From assembly GCF_009856825.1 (NCBI RefSeq), contig NZ_WVTD01000025.1:1-38617 (forward strand): a DNA stretch of 38,617 nt. The letters are read 5' to 3'. The position numbers and the translations under genes were made by a program. A model generated the notes under the pieces. It was not told the origin of the DNA. It was given only the letters and a program-made list of their open reading frames with translations, and did not search any database. This DNA comes from Novosphingobium silvae (GTDB lineage Bacteria > Pseudomonadota > Alphaproteobacteria > Sphingomonadales > Sphingomonadaceae). Shown piece after piece: positions 31,297 to 38,617 of this stretch. Positions within the stretch are counted from its first letter, which is position 1; each line of letters begins with the position of its first letter.

Positions 31297-34200
31297 TCGT
31301 CGGAGATGCGAGTAGCGCAGCGGCACAGATCGCGCACCACACGATCCCGGAACCCGGCCAGTTGGTCGAAGCACGTCGGCGGCAATGGATCGTGTCGGAT
31401 GTCGATAGTGGATCGACGGCGCCGAGCCTTCCCAAACGCCATCTCATCCGATTGACGTCGATCGACGAAGATGCCCTAGGCGAGGAAATCGAAGTCCTAT
31501 GGGAGTTGGAGCCCGGCGCTCACGTCATTGAGCGAGCTGGCCTGCCGCGCATAACGGGCTTGGATGATCCGGCATCCCTAGAAGCTTTTCTTGATGCCGT
31601 CCGATGGGGTGCCGCCACCAACGCCGACAGGGCCTATCTCCAGGCTCCTTTCCGCAGCGGTGTCAGCATCGAGGATTTTCAGCTCGATCCATTGGTGCGA
31701 GCCATCGACATGGCCCGCACCAGCCTGCTCATCGCGGATGATGTTGGCCTCGGCAAGACGATCGAAGCCGGTCTCGTGGTCCAGGAAATGCTCCTGCGCC
31801 ATCGCGCCCGCACCGTGTTGGTGCTGTGCCCAGCGTCCCTTCAGGAGAAGTGGCGCACGGAGATGCAGGAGAAATTCGGTCTCGACTTCCGCATCGTCGA
31901 TACAGAGTTCGTCAAGCGCCTGCGTCGTGAACGTGGCCTGCACGCCAATCCCTGGACTTCGTTTCCTCTGCTCATCACGTCGATGGATTGGGTCAAACAA
32001 GGCGAAGGACTGCGCCTGTTCCGAGATGCGCTGCCGCCTACCGTTACCCATCCTCGAAAATTCGATCTCTTGGTCATCGACGAAGCGCACAACATCACGC
32101 CCACGGTCGGACACTACGCAGTCGAGAGCCTCCGAACCCGGCTGGTGCGACTGCTCGCGCCGCATTTCCAGCACAAGCTGTTTCTCACCGCCACACCCCA
32201 TGACGGCTACACCGAGTCGTTCACCGCTCTGCTCGAACTGCTCGATGACCAGCGCTTCGCGCGAAACGTCCTGCCGAGTGAGCCCCAGCGCGCTCGCGTC
32301 ATGGTGCGGCGGCTGAAGAGCGACTTGGTGGATGCGAACGGCAAACTGCTTTACCCGGTGCGGCGTCTCGAAGCTCTCCCCATCAAGTATGACGATGACG
32401 AGAGGCAGATCCGGCGCCTTCTCGGCGATTACATATCGTCACGCGAGAATGGCGAGGGTGGCGCACGAGCGGTCGATCGCTTCGTCCACCAATTACTGCA
32501 CAAGCGTCTTGCGTCGTCACCCGCCGCGTTCGCGGCGACGCTGGAAAAGCACATAGCCACGATCGAAGGCCGTTCGTCGGCCGACCAGACCCGGCGTAAG
32601 CTGGATGATCGCATCCTTCGCCGTGCCATATCGAAGGCCGAAGAAGACTATGCCGACGACGCATTGCGCGAGGCGGCGGAAGACGATGCGCTAGGCGAAG
32701 CCGCCAAACACATCCGGCCGCCCAGTGAGCAAGAGCGGCGGATGCTGGAACGCCTGCGCTCCTGGGCGCAGCAAGCATCGCGCAGGGCAGACTCCAAGGC
32801 GCGCGCGATATTGGAGTGGCTGGCCGAGAACCTTCAGGAGGGTGGCGAATGGACGAATGAGCGGGTCATTCTCTTCACCGAATACCGGACGACGCAGCAG
32901 TGGATGCAGGAGACGCTCGTGTCGCACGGCTTCGGCGGCGACCGGCTCGCGCTGATTTATGGCGGCATGGATCACGACGAACGCGAGGCTGTGAAGGCGG
33001 CGTTCCAAGCCAGCCCTTCGGAGTCGCCGGTCAGAATCCTGTTGGCGACCGACGCGGCATCCGAAGGCATCGACCTTCAGAACCACTGCCACCTGATGAT
33101 CCATCTGGAAATTCCATACAATCCCAACGTGATGGAGCAGCGGAACGGGCGCATCGACCGCCACGGCCAGCGCTCCAGCGAAGTGGTCATCTGGCATCCG
33201 GTCGATGACGAAGGCGATCACGGGCAAGACATCCTGCGGGCGCTTCGGAAGCTCGACGCCATGCGGGCCGACATGGGGAGCGTCAATCCGGTCATCGCCC
33301 CGCAGCTCCCGGACCTGATCGAGGGACGGCGGCGCGACCTGGATACACGGCTGGCCGAAGTACGCATGGAAATGTCGCGTCGCTTCGTCAGAGCCGAACG
33401 CGATCTCCGGGATCGGGTCGCAAAGCTGCACGAACGCCTCGCCGAGACCAAGCGCGAGCAAAACCTCACCCCCGATCACATCGAGAGGGCGGTGAGAGCG
33501 GCTCTGCGCCTTTCGGACAAACCGGACCTCGGGGCCACGTCTCTGTTCGGTGCTCCAGAAGGAACCGTCTTCACCATGCCGGCGCTGTCCGGTTCATGGA
33601 CGCGGTGCCTGGAAGGTCTGGAGCATCCCTATACGACGAAGGTCCGCCCCATCACGTTCGACCATGATGTGGCGAAGGGGCGCGATGACGTCGTCCTGGT
33701 GCATCTCAATCACCCTCTCGTCCAGATGAGCCTGCGCCTGTTGCGCGCCGAAATCTGGGCGCGGGACGACGTGAAGAAGATCCACCGCGTCTCCGCCCGG
33801 TCCTTGCCCGATGGACAGCTCGAAGGCCCCGCCGTCATCGTGGTTTCTCGATTGGTCATCACCGGCGGCAGCCATCATCGCCTGCACGAGGAACTCACCG
33901 AGGCCGGCGGTTATCTGCGTGACACCGGCTTCCGCCGCGAAGACCGCGTGACAGAGGTGCGTCGATGGCTCCAGGATTCCTCCCCCGCCGTCTTGCCTGA
34001 TACGACCTTCGCGGCGCTGCGCACGCGCTTCGATAAGCAGCGTGACTCAGTGTTGGGATCGGTCGATGCACGCTCCAAGGACCGCCTGCGCTTCCTGTCC
34101 AATTCGATCGACACCCGTAAGGAACGGGAGAGCGACGATATCCGGCAGGTGCTCGACGATCTCGACAAGGCCCTGCGGACCGAACTCGTTGCCGACCGCG

Positions 34201-34415
34201 AGCCGCAACAGCTCTCGCTCTTCTCCGAGGACGAGCGCACCCAACTCCGACGCGATCACGCCGCCCTCGAGGCGCGACTCGCCCGTATTCCGCTGGAACG
34301 GGAGCAAGAGGTGCGCGCCATCGAGAACAGGTATTCCAATGTCCGGGACCACACTTTTCCCGTCGCGGTCATCCTGCTCGTGCCAGAGTCCTTGACGAAG
34401 GGGCAGCCTCGATGA
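31293..34415 (+). CDS. drmD: SNF2-family helicase, DISARM DrmD-like
   Basis: The 1040-residue protein is an SF2/SNF2 translocase. Walker A is DDVGLGKT at 149-156, motif II is DEAH at 263-266 and motif III is FLTATPHDG. The second RecA domain has VILFTEYRTTQQWMQETL, LLATDAASEGIDLQNHCHL and motif VI EQRNGRIDRHGQ. Long helical segments follow (ERDLRDRVAKLHERLAETK). Size, architecture and the adenine-methyltransferase neighbour fit DrmD, the hallmark of class 1 DISARM. There it is required for defence together with DrmA, DrmB and DrmC. The ORF is intact. Generic SNF2 helicases of other restriction islands are an alternative. ATGA overlaps couple it to vsr and the methyltransferase. Confidence 0.85.
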   Translation: MIVGDASSAAAQIAHHTIPEPGQLVEARRRQWIVSDVDSGSTAPSLPKRHLIRLTSIDEDALGEEIEVLWELEPGAHVIERAGLPRITGLDDPASLEAFLDAVRWGAATNADRAYLQAPFRSGVSIEDFQLDPLVRAIDMARTSLLIADDVGLGKTIEAGLVVQEMLLRHRARTVLVLCPASLQEKWRTEMQEKFGLDFRIVDTEFVKRLRRERGLHANPWTSFPLLITSMDWVKQGEGLRLFRDALPPTVTHPRKFDLLVIDEAHNITPTVGHYAVESLRTRLVRLLAPHFQHKLFLTATPHDGYTESFTALLELLDDQRFARNVLPSEPQRARVMVRRLKSDLVDANGKLLYPVRRLEALPIKYDDDERQIRRLLGDYISSRENGEGGARAVDRFVHQLLHKRLASSPAAFAATLEKHIATIEGRSSADQTRRKLDDRILRRAISKAEEDYADDALREAAEDDALGEAAKHIRPPSEQERRMLERLRSWAQQASRRADSKARAILEWLAENLQEGGEWTNERVILFTEYRTTQQWMQETLVSHGFGGDRLALIYGGMDHDEREAVKAAFQASPSESPVRILLATDAASEGIDLQNHCHLMIHLEIPYNPNVMEQRNGRIDRHGQRSSEVVIWHPVDDEGDHGQDILRALRKLDAMRADMGSVNPVIAPQLPDLIEGRRRDLDTRLAEVRMEMSRRFVRAERDLRDRVAKLHERLAETKREQNLTPDHIERAVRAALRLSDKPDLGATSLFGAPEGTVFTMPALSGSWTRCLEGLEHPYTTKVRPITFDHDVAKGRDDVVLVHLNHPLVQMSLRLLRAEIWARDDVKKIHRVSARSLPDGQLEGPAVIVVSRLVITGGSHHRLHEELTEAGGYLRDTGFRREDRVTEVRRWLQDSSPAVLPDTTFAALRTRFDKQRDSVLGSVDARSKDRLRFLSNSIDTRKERESDDIRQVLDDLDKALRTELVADREPQQLSLFSEDERTQLRRDHAALEARLARIPLEREQEVRAIENRYSNVRDHTFPVAVILLVPESLTKGQPR

Positions 34416-37400
34416 GCACCAACCACGACTGGCTCAACCTCATCGAGGTGTCGGGACCGTTCCTCGCGATGCCCGTGCTGCGCGACGTGCTTCCCCAGGG
34501 ATTGGAAGCCCTGATTTCCGGCCGCCCGCAGCGGCTGCGCGCCGCCTATGACGAATGGCGCGATGCGGTCGATGCGGTCGATGCTGACCTGACGGCGATC
34601 CATTCGGCGTGGATCGACGAGGTTCTCCAGAGCGCCCTGGAGGTCGACGATCAGGTTTTGCGCCAGGCAGCGACTTTGCCGGAGCGGCTGAAGGTGTCGC
34701 TGCCCGAGCACGGCGTCACGATCGCGCCCGACCTCGCGATCGTCAATCCAACCCAAGACGACGCCCCGCTGTTGCTCGTCCAGCTCTACGATCCCGACAC
34801 CGATCTCGACTCCACCCGGAATTATGACGGGCTGGCGACGACTCCGGGCGACCGCATGGTGTCGCTGCTTCGCGCCGTCGGATGCCCGATCGGTCTCGTA
34901 ACCAACGGCGAACGCTGGATGCTCGTTCATGCGCCAGCCGGCGCGGTCGCGAGCTTCGCCAGTTGGTACGCCCGCCTCTGGGGCCAAGAGCCCGAAACGC
35001 TCCGCGCCTTCGTCAGCCTGCTCGGGGTTCGTCGCTTCTTCGGCCCCGAAGCCGAAAGGCTGCCGGCGCTGTTCGAGCGGTCGCTGAAGCATCAGGATGA
35101 CGTGACCGACGCGCTCGGCGAACAGGTCCGTCGCGCGGTGGAAGTGCTGGTCCAATCCCTCGACCGCGCCGACCAGGACCGCAACCGGGACCTGCTGCAC
35201 GACGTCGATCCTAAGGAACTCTACGAGGCCGGCCTCACGGTCATGATGCGGCTCGTCTTCCTGCTGGCGGCGGAAGAGCGCGGCCTGCTCCTTCTCGGCG
35301 ATCCCCGCTACGACGCCTTCTACGCGCTCTCCAGCCTGCGGATGCAGTTGCGCGCCGACACCGAGGAGATACTCGAACGCCGCCGCTCGGCATGGTCGCG
35401 GCTGCTCGCCCTGTTCCGTGGCGTCTATGGCGGTATCGACCATCCGCTGCTGCGACTGCCGGCGATGGGCGGCTCGCTCTTCGACCCGGATCGCTATCCT
35501 TTCCTCGAAGGCCGCAAGAGGGGCACGAACTGGCGGAGCGATCCCGCCGAGCCCCTGCCGATCGACGACCGGACGGTCTTGCTCCTGCTGGAAGCGATCC
35601 AGACCTTCGAGGGCCGCACGCTGTCCTACCGCGCGCTCGACGTTGAACAGATCGGTCACGTCTATGAGGGACTCCTCGAACGCACGGTCCAGCGCATTGA
35701 TGACGTGACGCTCGAACTCGACGGATCGGCCAAGGCCAAGAATGCGCGCGTCGCGCTCGGTGAGATCGAGTCCGCACGCCTCGACGGCGCCGCCAGGATC
35801 GTCGATCTCCTGAAGGAGCGGAGCGAGCGTTCCGAGCCCGCCATTCGCAACGCCATCGGCCGGGAACCGGACGAGCGCGTGGCGGCACGGTTACTCACCG
35901 TCTGCCGTGGTGATGTGGCCCTGCGCGACCGCATCCTACCCTTTGCCGAACTCTTGCGGACGGACCCGTGGGGATACCCTCTGGTCCATCACGCCGGCGC
36001 TTTCGTCGTCGTCCTCGGCGCCGACCGGCGCGAGAGCGGGACACACTACACACCCAAGAGCCTGACCGAGAAGATCGTCGAAGAAACGCTGACGCCGATC
36101 GTCTATCGCGGTCCGGCCGAAGGCGCGGCGCGCGAGGATTGGAAGCTCAAGAGCGCCGACGAACTCCTCGACCTCAAGGTCTGCGATCCCGCGATGGGAT
36201 CGGGCGCGTTCCTCGTGCAGGCTTGCCGCTGGCTCGCCGACCGACTTGTCGAAGCCTGGTCCAACATGGAAGCGGCGGGCGGGCGGATCGACGACGAAGG
36301 CCGCATCCGTCCTGTGGATGACACGGCCGGTTTCGAGCCGCTGTCGCGCGACACCGAGGAGCGCGCCATCCTCGCGCGCCGCCTGATCGCCGAACGCTGC
36401 CTATACGGCGTCGACAAAAACCCGCTCGCGGTCGAACTCGCCAAGCTGTCGCTATGGCTGACGACGCTCGCCAAAGGGCGACCTTTCGGCTTCCTGGATC
36501 ACAACCTGCGCAGCGGCGATAGCCTGCTCGGCATCCACGATCTCGGCCAACTCATTGAGCTGGAAATGAAGCCAAAGGGCAAGGCGCAGCTTCGCCTTTT
36601 CGGCCGGACGATCCGGTCGGCCGTCGACAAGGCGCTCGCGCTTCGCAGCCAGCTTCGTTCGATCCCCATCCGCGACATCGGCGATGTCGAGGCTATGGCA
36701 GCGCTCGACGCTCAATCGAGTGCAACGCTTGCGACGTCGGAGCTAGTCGCGGACGCCTTCATCGGCCTCGTAATCGCGACCGGAAATGGCGGAGACTTGG
36801 AAAAGCGTCTCGCTGCCCTCTCCACGGCGGCCGACCGAGCTTCAGATGGTGGGGCCGACGCTTGCCGGTCTCTTGCGGCGCAGGCCCAGTCCGACCTCAT
36901 GAGTGACTTTGTCGCCGAACAGCGTGGACGTCCTTTTCATTGGCCGCTGGAATTTCCCGAGGTTTTCCTCCGCGCCGATGGTGGTTTCGACGCTTTCGTC
37001 GGGAATCCGCCGTTCCTTGGCAATAGATTGTGGAAGGGAACCTACGGAGCTGCCTACCAGCGTGTCGTGCAGATGATCTTGGAGGTGGCGCCCGGAAAGA
37101 TCGACCTCTCGGTCGTCTTCCATCGTCGGGCGGCCACGCTTCTGAGACATGGTGGAACCTATGGATTGTTGGCGGCGAACAACATCGCCGAAGGCAGCGC
37201 TGTTTCCGTTGGGCTGGAACGTATAGCCGCCGAAGGAGACTTCTACTTCTCCCGCAAGGGTATGCCGTGGCCAGGGGCGGCCTCCACCGTGATCGCCATG
37301 GCGTGTTTTCGGAAGGGAGGATGGATCGGGCTTCGGAACTGCGATGGCATTGCATGTGAGAAAATCGGTCCCCGACTCCAACCCGAGATCGGCGGAGGAT

Positions 37401-38506
37401 GGGAACCGAAGGCGCTCACCGACACCCTGTTCGCCTTTGCTGGGGTCGATAATAGCAAGGGGTTAGCGTTCGTCCTCGCCGAGGAACATCCCTGGTTCGA
37501 TCGCCTTCGCTCTGAAACCGGCTCTCTGCTGCGCCCCTACATTACCGGCAACGACATCACGAGCACTTCACTCACTCGCGTTGAGCGTTGGGCTCTCGAC
37601 ATCGCCGACCTGCCGCTGGAAACGATCGAGAGCGAGTGGTCGATCGCCTATCGGTTTCTCATCGAAATCGTATTGCCCACACGAACCACGAAAGACCTTA
37701 AAAGTTACAAGGGTCTCGTCGATCGGTGGTGGCAGTTCTGGAACCATCGCGCTGCGCAAATGCGTCAGCTTCGTGCCCGCCCCCAGTTCATAGCGTTTGC
37801 GAAGGCCGCAAAGTATCCGATCTGCGTTCTGGCGCCAACGGAGTGGATATACACGAACAAAGTCGTGCTCGTGGAAAAGGCCAACGAAAACGTCCACCCG
37901 ATATGCTTGAGTTCCATGTTCCAAATTTGGCTGCGCAATTATTCTGTTCGCAGCCTCGGAGGGGACAACAATACGCTGACACTCTCCGTCAGTGAAGCGC
38001 TTGGGACGTTCCCATTCCCAAAAGGGGATGTGCCTGAAGATGCCATCGCCGCAGCCAGAGATTTTCAGGACACTCTCGTTTCATGGAGCCGTCGAAACTC
38101 GGCTGGCATGACGGACGCGATGAACGCCGTTCATTCATCTGCTTCCCAAGACGTTGAAATCGTCGCGATGCGCAATCTTCTCGAACGCATCGACGCCGGC
38201 GTGGCGGATGCCTACGGCTGGAGTGATCTGGACCTCGCTCATGGCTTTCAAGATGATACCGATGATGGAGATGCAAGCTCCAGCCATCACGGTCTGGATG
38301 AGCAAACGCGCGATCTCGTGCTTGCCAAGCTCATTGAGCTGAATCGCCAGCTCTATGAAGCGACGGTGCCAGTTTCCGGCGCTGGTAAAGAACGCCCAAA
38401 ATCCGGGAGGGGCAGACGTCGATCATCTTCAGACGCTGGATTGCTTTTTGAAGATGCCGGAACAGATGAGACATCGGCCCGCGCCCGTCCTGACGTGACC
38501 CCCTGA
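34412..38506 (+). CDS. drmMI: Eco57I-like adenine-specific DNA methyltransferase, DISARM DrmMI-like (3' end probably altered by an IS)
   Basis: The 1364-residue protein has an N6-adenine methyltransferase core. A pre-motif GTHYTPKSLTEKIVEETL leads into motif I DPAMGSG (592-598). The catalytic motif IV is NPPF at 865-868. The C-terminal half (about 1000-1300), probably the target recognition domain, is less GC-rich. The N-terminus (1-250) resembles the nuclease-type region of type IIG enzymes, but where an E-x-K would be expected there is VQLY (123-126), so it is probably not a nuclease. DrmMI methylates host DNA in class 1 DISARM; PglX of BREX is a related alternative that DrmD next door argues against. 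The last codons (VTP-stop) fall in the predicted IS end, so the native C-terminus may be lost. Confidence 0.82.
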   Translation: MSTNHDWLNLIEVSGPFLAMPVLRDVLPQGLEALISGRPQRLRAAYDEWRDAVDAVDADLTAIHSAWIDEVLQSALEVDDQVLRQAATLPERLKVSLPEHGVTIAPDLAIVNPTQDDAPLLLVQLYDPDTDLDSTRNYDGLATTPGDRMVSLLRAVGCPIGLVTNGERWMLVHAPAGAVASFASWYARLWGQEPETLRAFVSLLGVRRFFGPEAERLPALFERSLKHQDDVTDALGEQVRRAVEVLVQSLDRADQDRNRDLLHDVDPKELYEAGLTVMMRLVFLLAAEERGLLLLGDPRYDAFYALSSLRMQLRADTEEILERRRSAWSRLLALFRGVYGGIDHPLLRLPAMGGSLFDPDRYPFLEGRKRGTNWRSDPAEPLPIDDRTVLLLLEAIQTFEGRTLSYRALDVEQIGHVYEGLLERTVQRIDDVTLELDGSAKAKNARVALGEIESARLDGAARIVDLLKERSERSEPAIRNAIGREPDERVAARLLTVCRGDVALRDRILPFAELLRTDPWGYPLVHHAGAFVVVLGADRRESGTHYTPKSLTEKIVEETLTPIVYRGPAEGAAREDWKLKSADELLDLKVCDPAMGSGAFLVQACRWLADRLVEAWSNMEAAGGRIDDEGRIRPVDDTAGFEPLSRDTEERAILARRLIAERCLYGVDKNPLAVELAKLSLWLTTLAKGRPFGFLDHNLRSGDSLLGIHDLGQLIELEMKPKGKAQLRLFGRTIRSAVDKALALRSQLRSIPIRDIGDVEAMAALDAQSSATLATSELVADAFIGLVIATGNGGDLEKRLAALSTAADRASDGGADACRSLAAQAQSDLMSDFVAEQRGRPFHWPLEFPEVFLRADGGFDAFVGNPPFLGNRLWKGTYGAAYQRVVQMILEVAPGKIDLSVVFHRRAATLLRHGGTYGLLAANNIAEGSAVSVGLERIAAEGDFYFSRKGMPWPGAASTVIAMACFRKGGWIGLRNCDGIACEKIGPRLQPEIGGGWEPKALTDTLFAFAGVDNSKGLAFVLAEEHPWFDRLRSETGSLLRPYITGNDITSTSLTRVERWALDIADLPLETIESEWSIAYRFLIEIVLPTRTTKDLKSYKGLVDRWWQFWNHRAAQMRQLRARPQFIAFAKAAKYPICVLAPTEWIYTNKVVLVEKANENVHPICLSSMFQIWLRNYSVRSLGGDNNTLTLSVSEALGTFPFPKGDVPEDAIAAARDFQDTLVSWSRRNSAGMTDAMNAVHSSASQDVEIVAMRNLLERIDAGVADAYGWSDLDLAHGFQDDTDDGDASSSHHGLDEQTRDLVLAKLIELNRQLYEATVPVSGAGKERPKSGRGRRRSSSDAGLLFEDAGTDETSARARPDVTP

Positions 38507-38617
38507 AACTCCTCCAGGAATAGCTAGAGTCCGCCCCTCGAAAGGACGGACAGAATGAAGCGATCACGGTTCACAGAAGAGCAGATCATCGGGATCCTGC
38601 GCGAGCAGGAGGCCGGT
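38496..38617 (+). mobile_element. Left end of an IS3-family insertion sequence (partial)
   Basis: The likely terminal inverted repeat begins with TGACCCCCTGAAACTCC at about 38496, in the form typical of IS3-family ends, and is followed by a transposase start at 38555. The element runs off the right edge, so its second end and target duplication cannot be checked. The stop codon of the methyltransferase ORF (38504-38506) lies inside it, which implies insertion into, or at the end of, that gene. Confidence 0.7.
38555..38617 (+). CDS. IS3-family transposase OrfA, N-terminal fragment
   Basis: The visible 21 codons read MKRSRFTEEQIIGILREQEA, the characteristic start of the IS3-family OrfA (HTH_Tnp_1), which forms the first helix of the DNA-binding HTH. 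GAAAGGA lies about ten bases upstream of ATG 38555. The gene is cut by the window edge. In intact elements OrfA is joined to the catalytic OrfB by programmed -1 frameshifting. Confidence 0.9.
   Translation, partial: MKRSRFTEEQIIGILREQEAG

Noticed and set aside
34256..35659. 467-codon minus-strand ORF inside the methyltransferase gene, and similar long antisense ORFs at 14454-15701, 8987-10102 and 16280-17299
   Set aside because: They are mirror images of well-supported plus-strand genes in GC-rich DNA, where the antisense frame lacks stops; no family features are visible.
34412..38506. Reading the large methyltransferase as BREX PglX
   Set aside because: The coupled upstream SNF2 helicase fits DISARM DrmD, and no PglZ, BrxC or BrxL homologue is in the window; PglX remains only a distant-relative alternative.
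1..38617. CRISPR arrays, tRNA or rRNA genes, and an ICE integrase
   Set aside because: None was seen by eye on either strand; the only recombinase-type gene is the IS3-family transposase fragment at the right edge.

Overview
The window is about 38.6 kb of GC-rich DNA with tightly packed, mostly plus-strand genes. It carries the backbone of an integrative conjugative element (ICE) or conjugative plasmid, followed by an anti-phage defence operon. The gene set suggests an alphaproteobacterium: strawberry-notch-like helicase, Toprim protein, DUF2493, DUF736, DUF2840, a DUF3363-type relaxase, DUF2274 and TrbK-alt, with a repA-parA-traF-relaxase-traG-trb order like Tn4371-family ICEs. Genus cannot be fixed from sequence alone. 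No integrase, tRNA, rRNA or CRISPR array is visible, and neither element end is clearly inside the window.

Layout. Positions 1-7.2 kb hold element maintenance genes: the C-terminal half of a strawberry-notch-like helicase, a Toprim protein, a SLOG-fold DUF2493 protein, a FitAB/VapBC-type toxin-antitoxin pair with its own promoter and operator, two small membrane proteins and a DUF736 protein. Positions 7.5-9.5 kb hold regulators: an XRE repressor whose start codon sits in a perfect 20-bp palindrome, a small conserved protein, a frameshifted DUF6499/DUF2285 regulator and an AlpA-like HTH protein. From 9.5 to 13.8 kb lies an overlapping operon repA-parA-RHH-DUF2840-traF-DUF736-lytic transglycosylase, with iteron-like repeats inside the 3' end of repA. 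A non-coding segment with inverted repeats (13.8-14.0 kb, candidate oriT) precedes the relaxase gene, which has an in-frame amber codon. Then come traG (coupling protein), an RHH gene and the complete mating-pair-formation operon trbB-C-D-E-J-K-L-F-G-I plus DUF2274 (18.4-28.0 kb). A convergent LysR gene closes the backbone.

A 676-bp gap (28.9-29.6 kb) holds the broken remains of an AlpA-type excisionase/regulator. It is followed by a tightly coupled five-gene operon (29.6-38.5 kb): HTH regulator, 5-methylcytosine methyltransferase (Dcm), very-short-patch-repair endonuclease (Vsr), a SNF2 helicase resembling DISARM DrmD, and a 1364-residue Eco57I-like adenine methyltransferase resembling DISARM DrmMI. 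The last gene runs into the end of an IS3-family insertion sequence whose transposase begins at 38555. drmA, drmB and drmC are therefore not seen; they may lie beyond the IS, be lost, or never have been part of this operon.

Overall picture (inference): the element keeps a complete-looking secretion apparatus but shows four lesions in mobility or regulatory genes (truncated helicase, frameshifted DUF2285 regulator, amber relaxase, nonsense AlpA). It may be a decaying or immobilised ICE that still carries a defence cassette. That cassette combines DISARM class 1 hallmarks with a Dcm-Vsr pair and is the most interesting part of the window.
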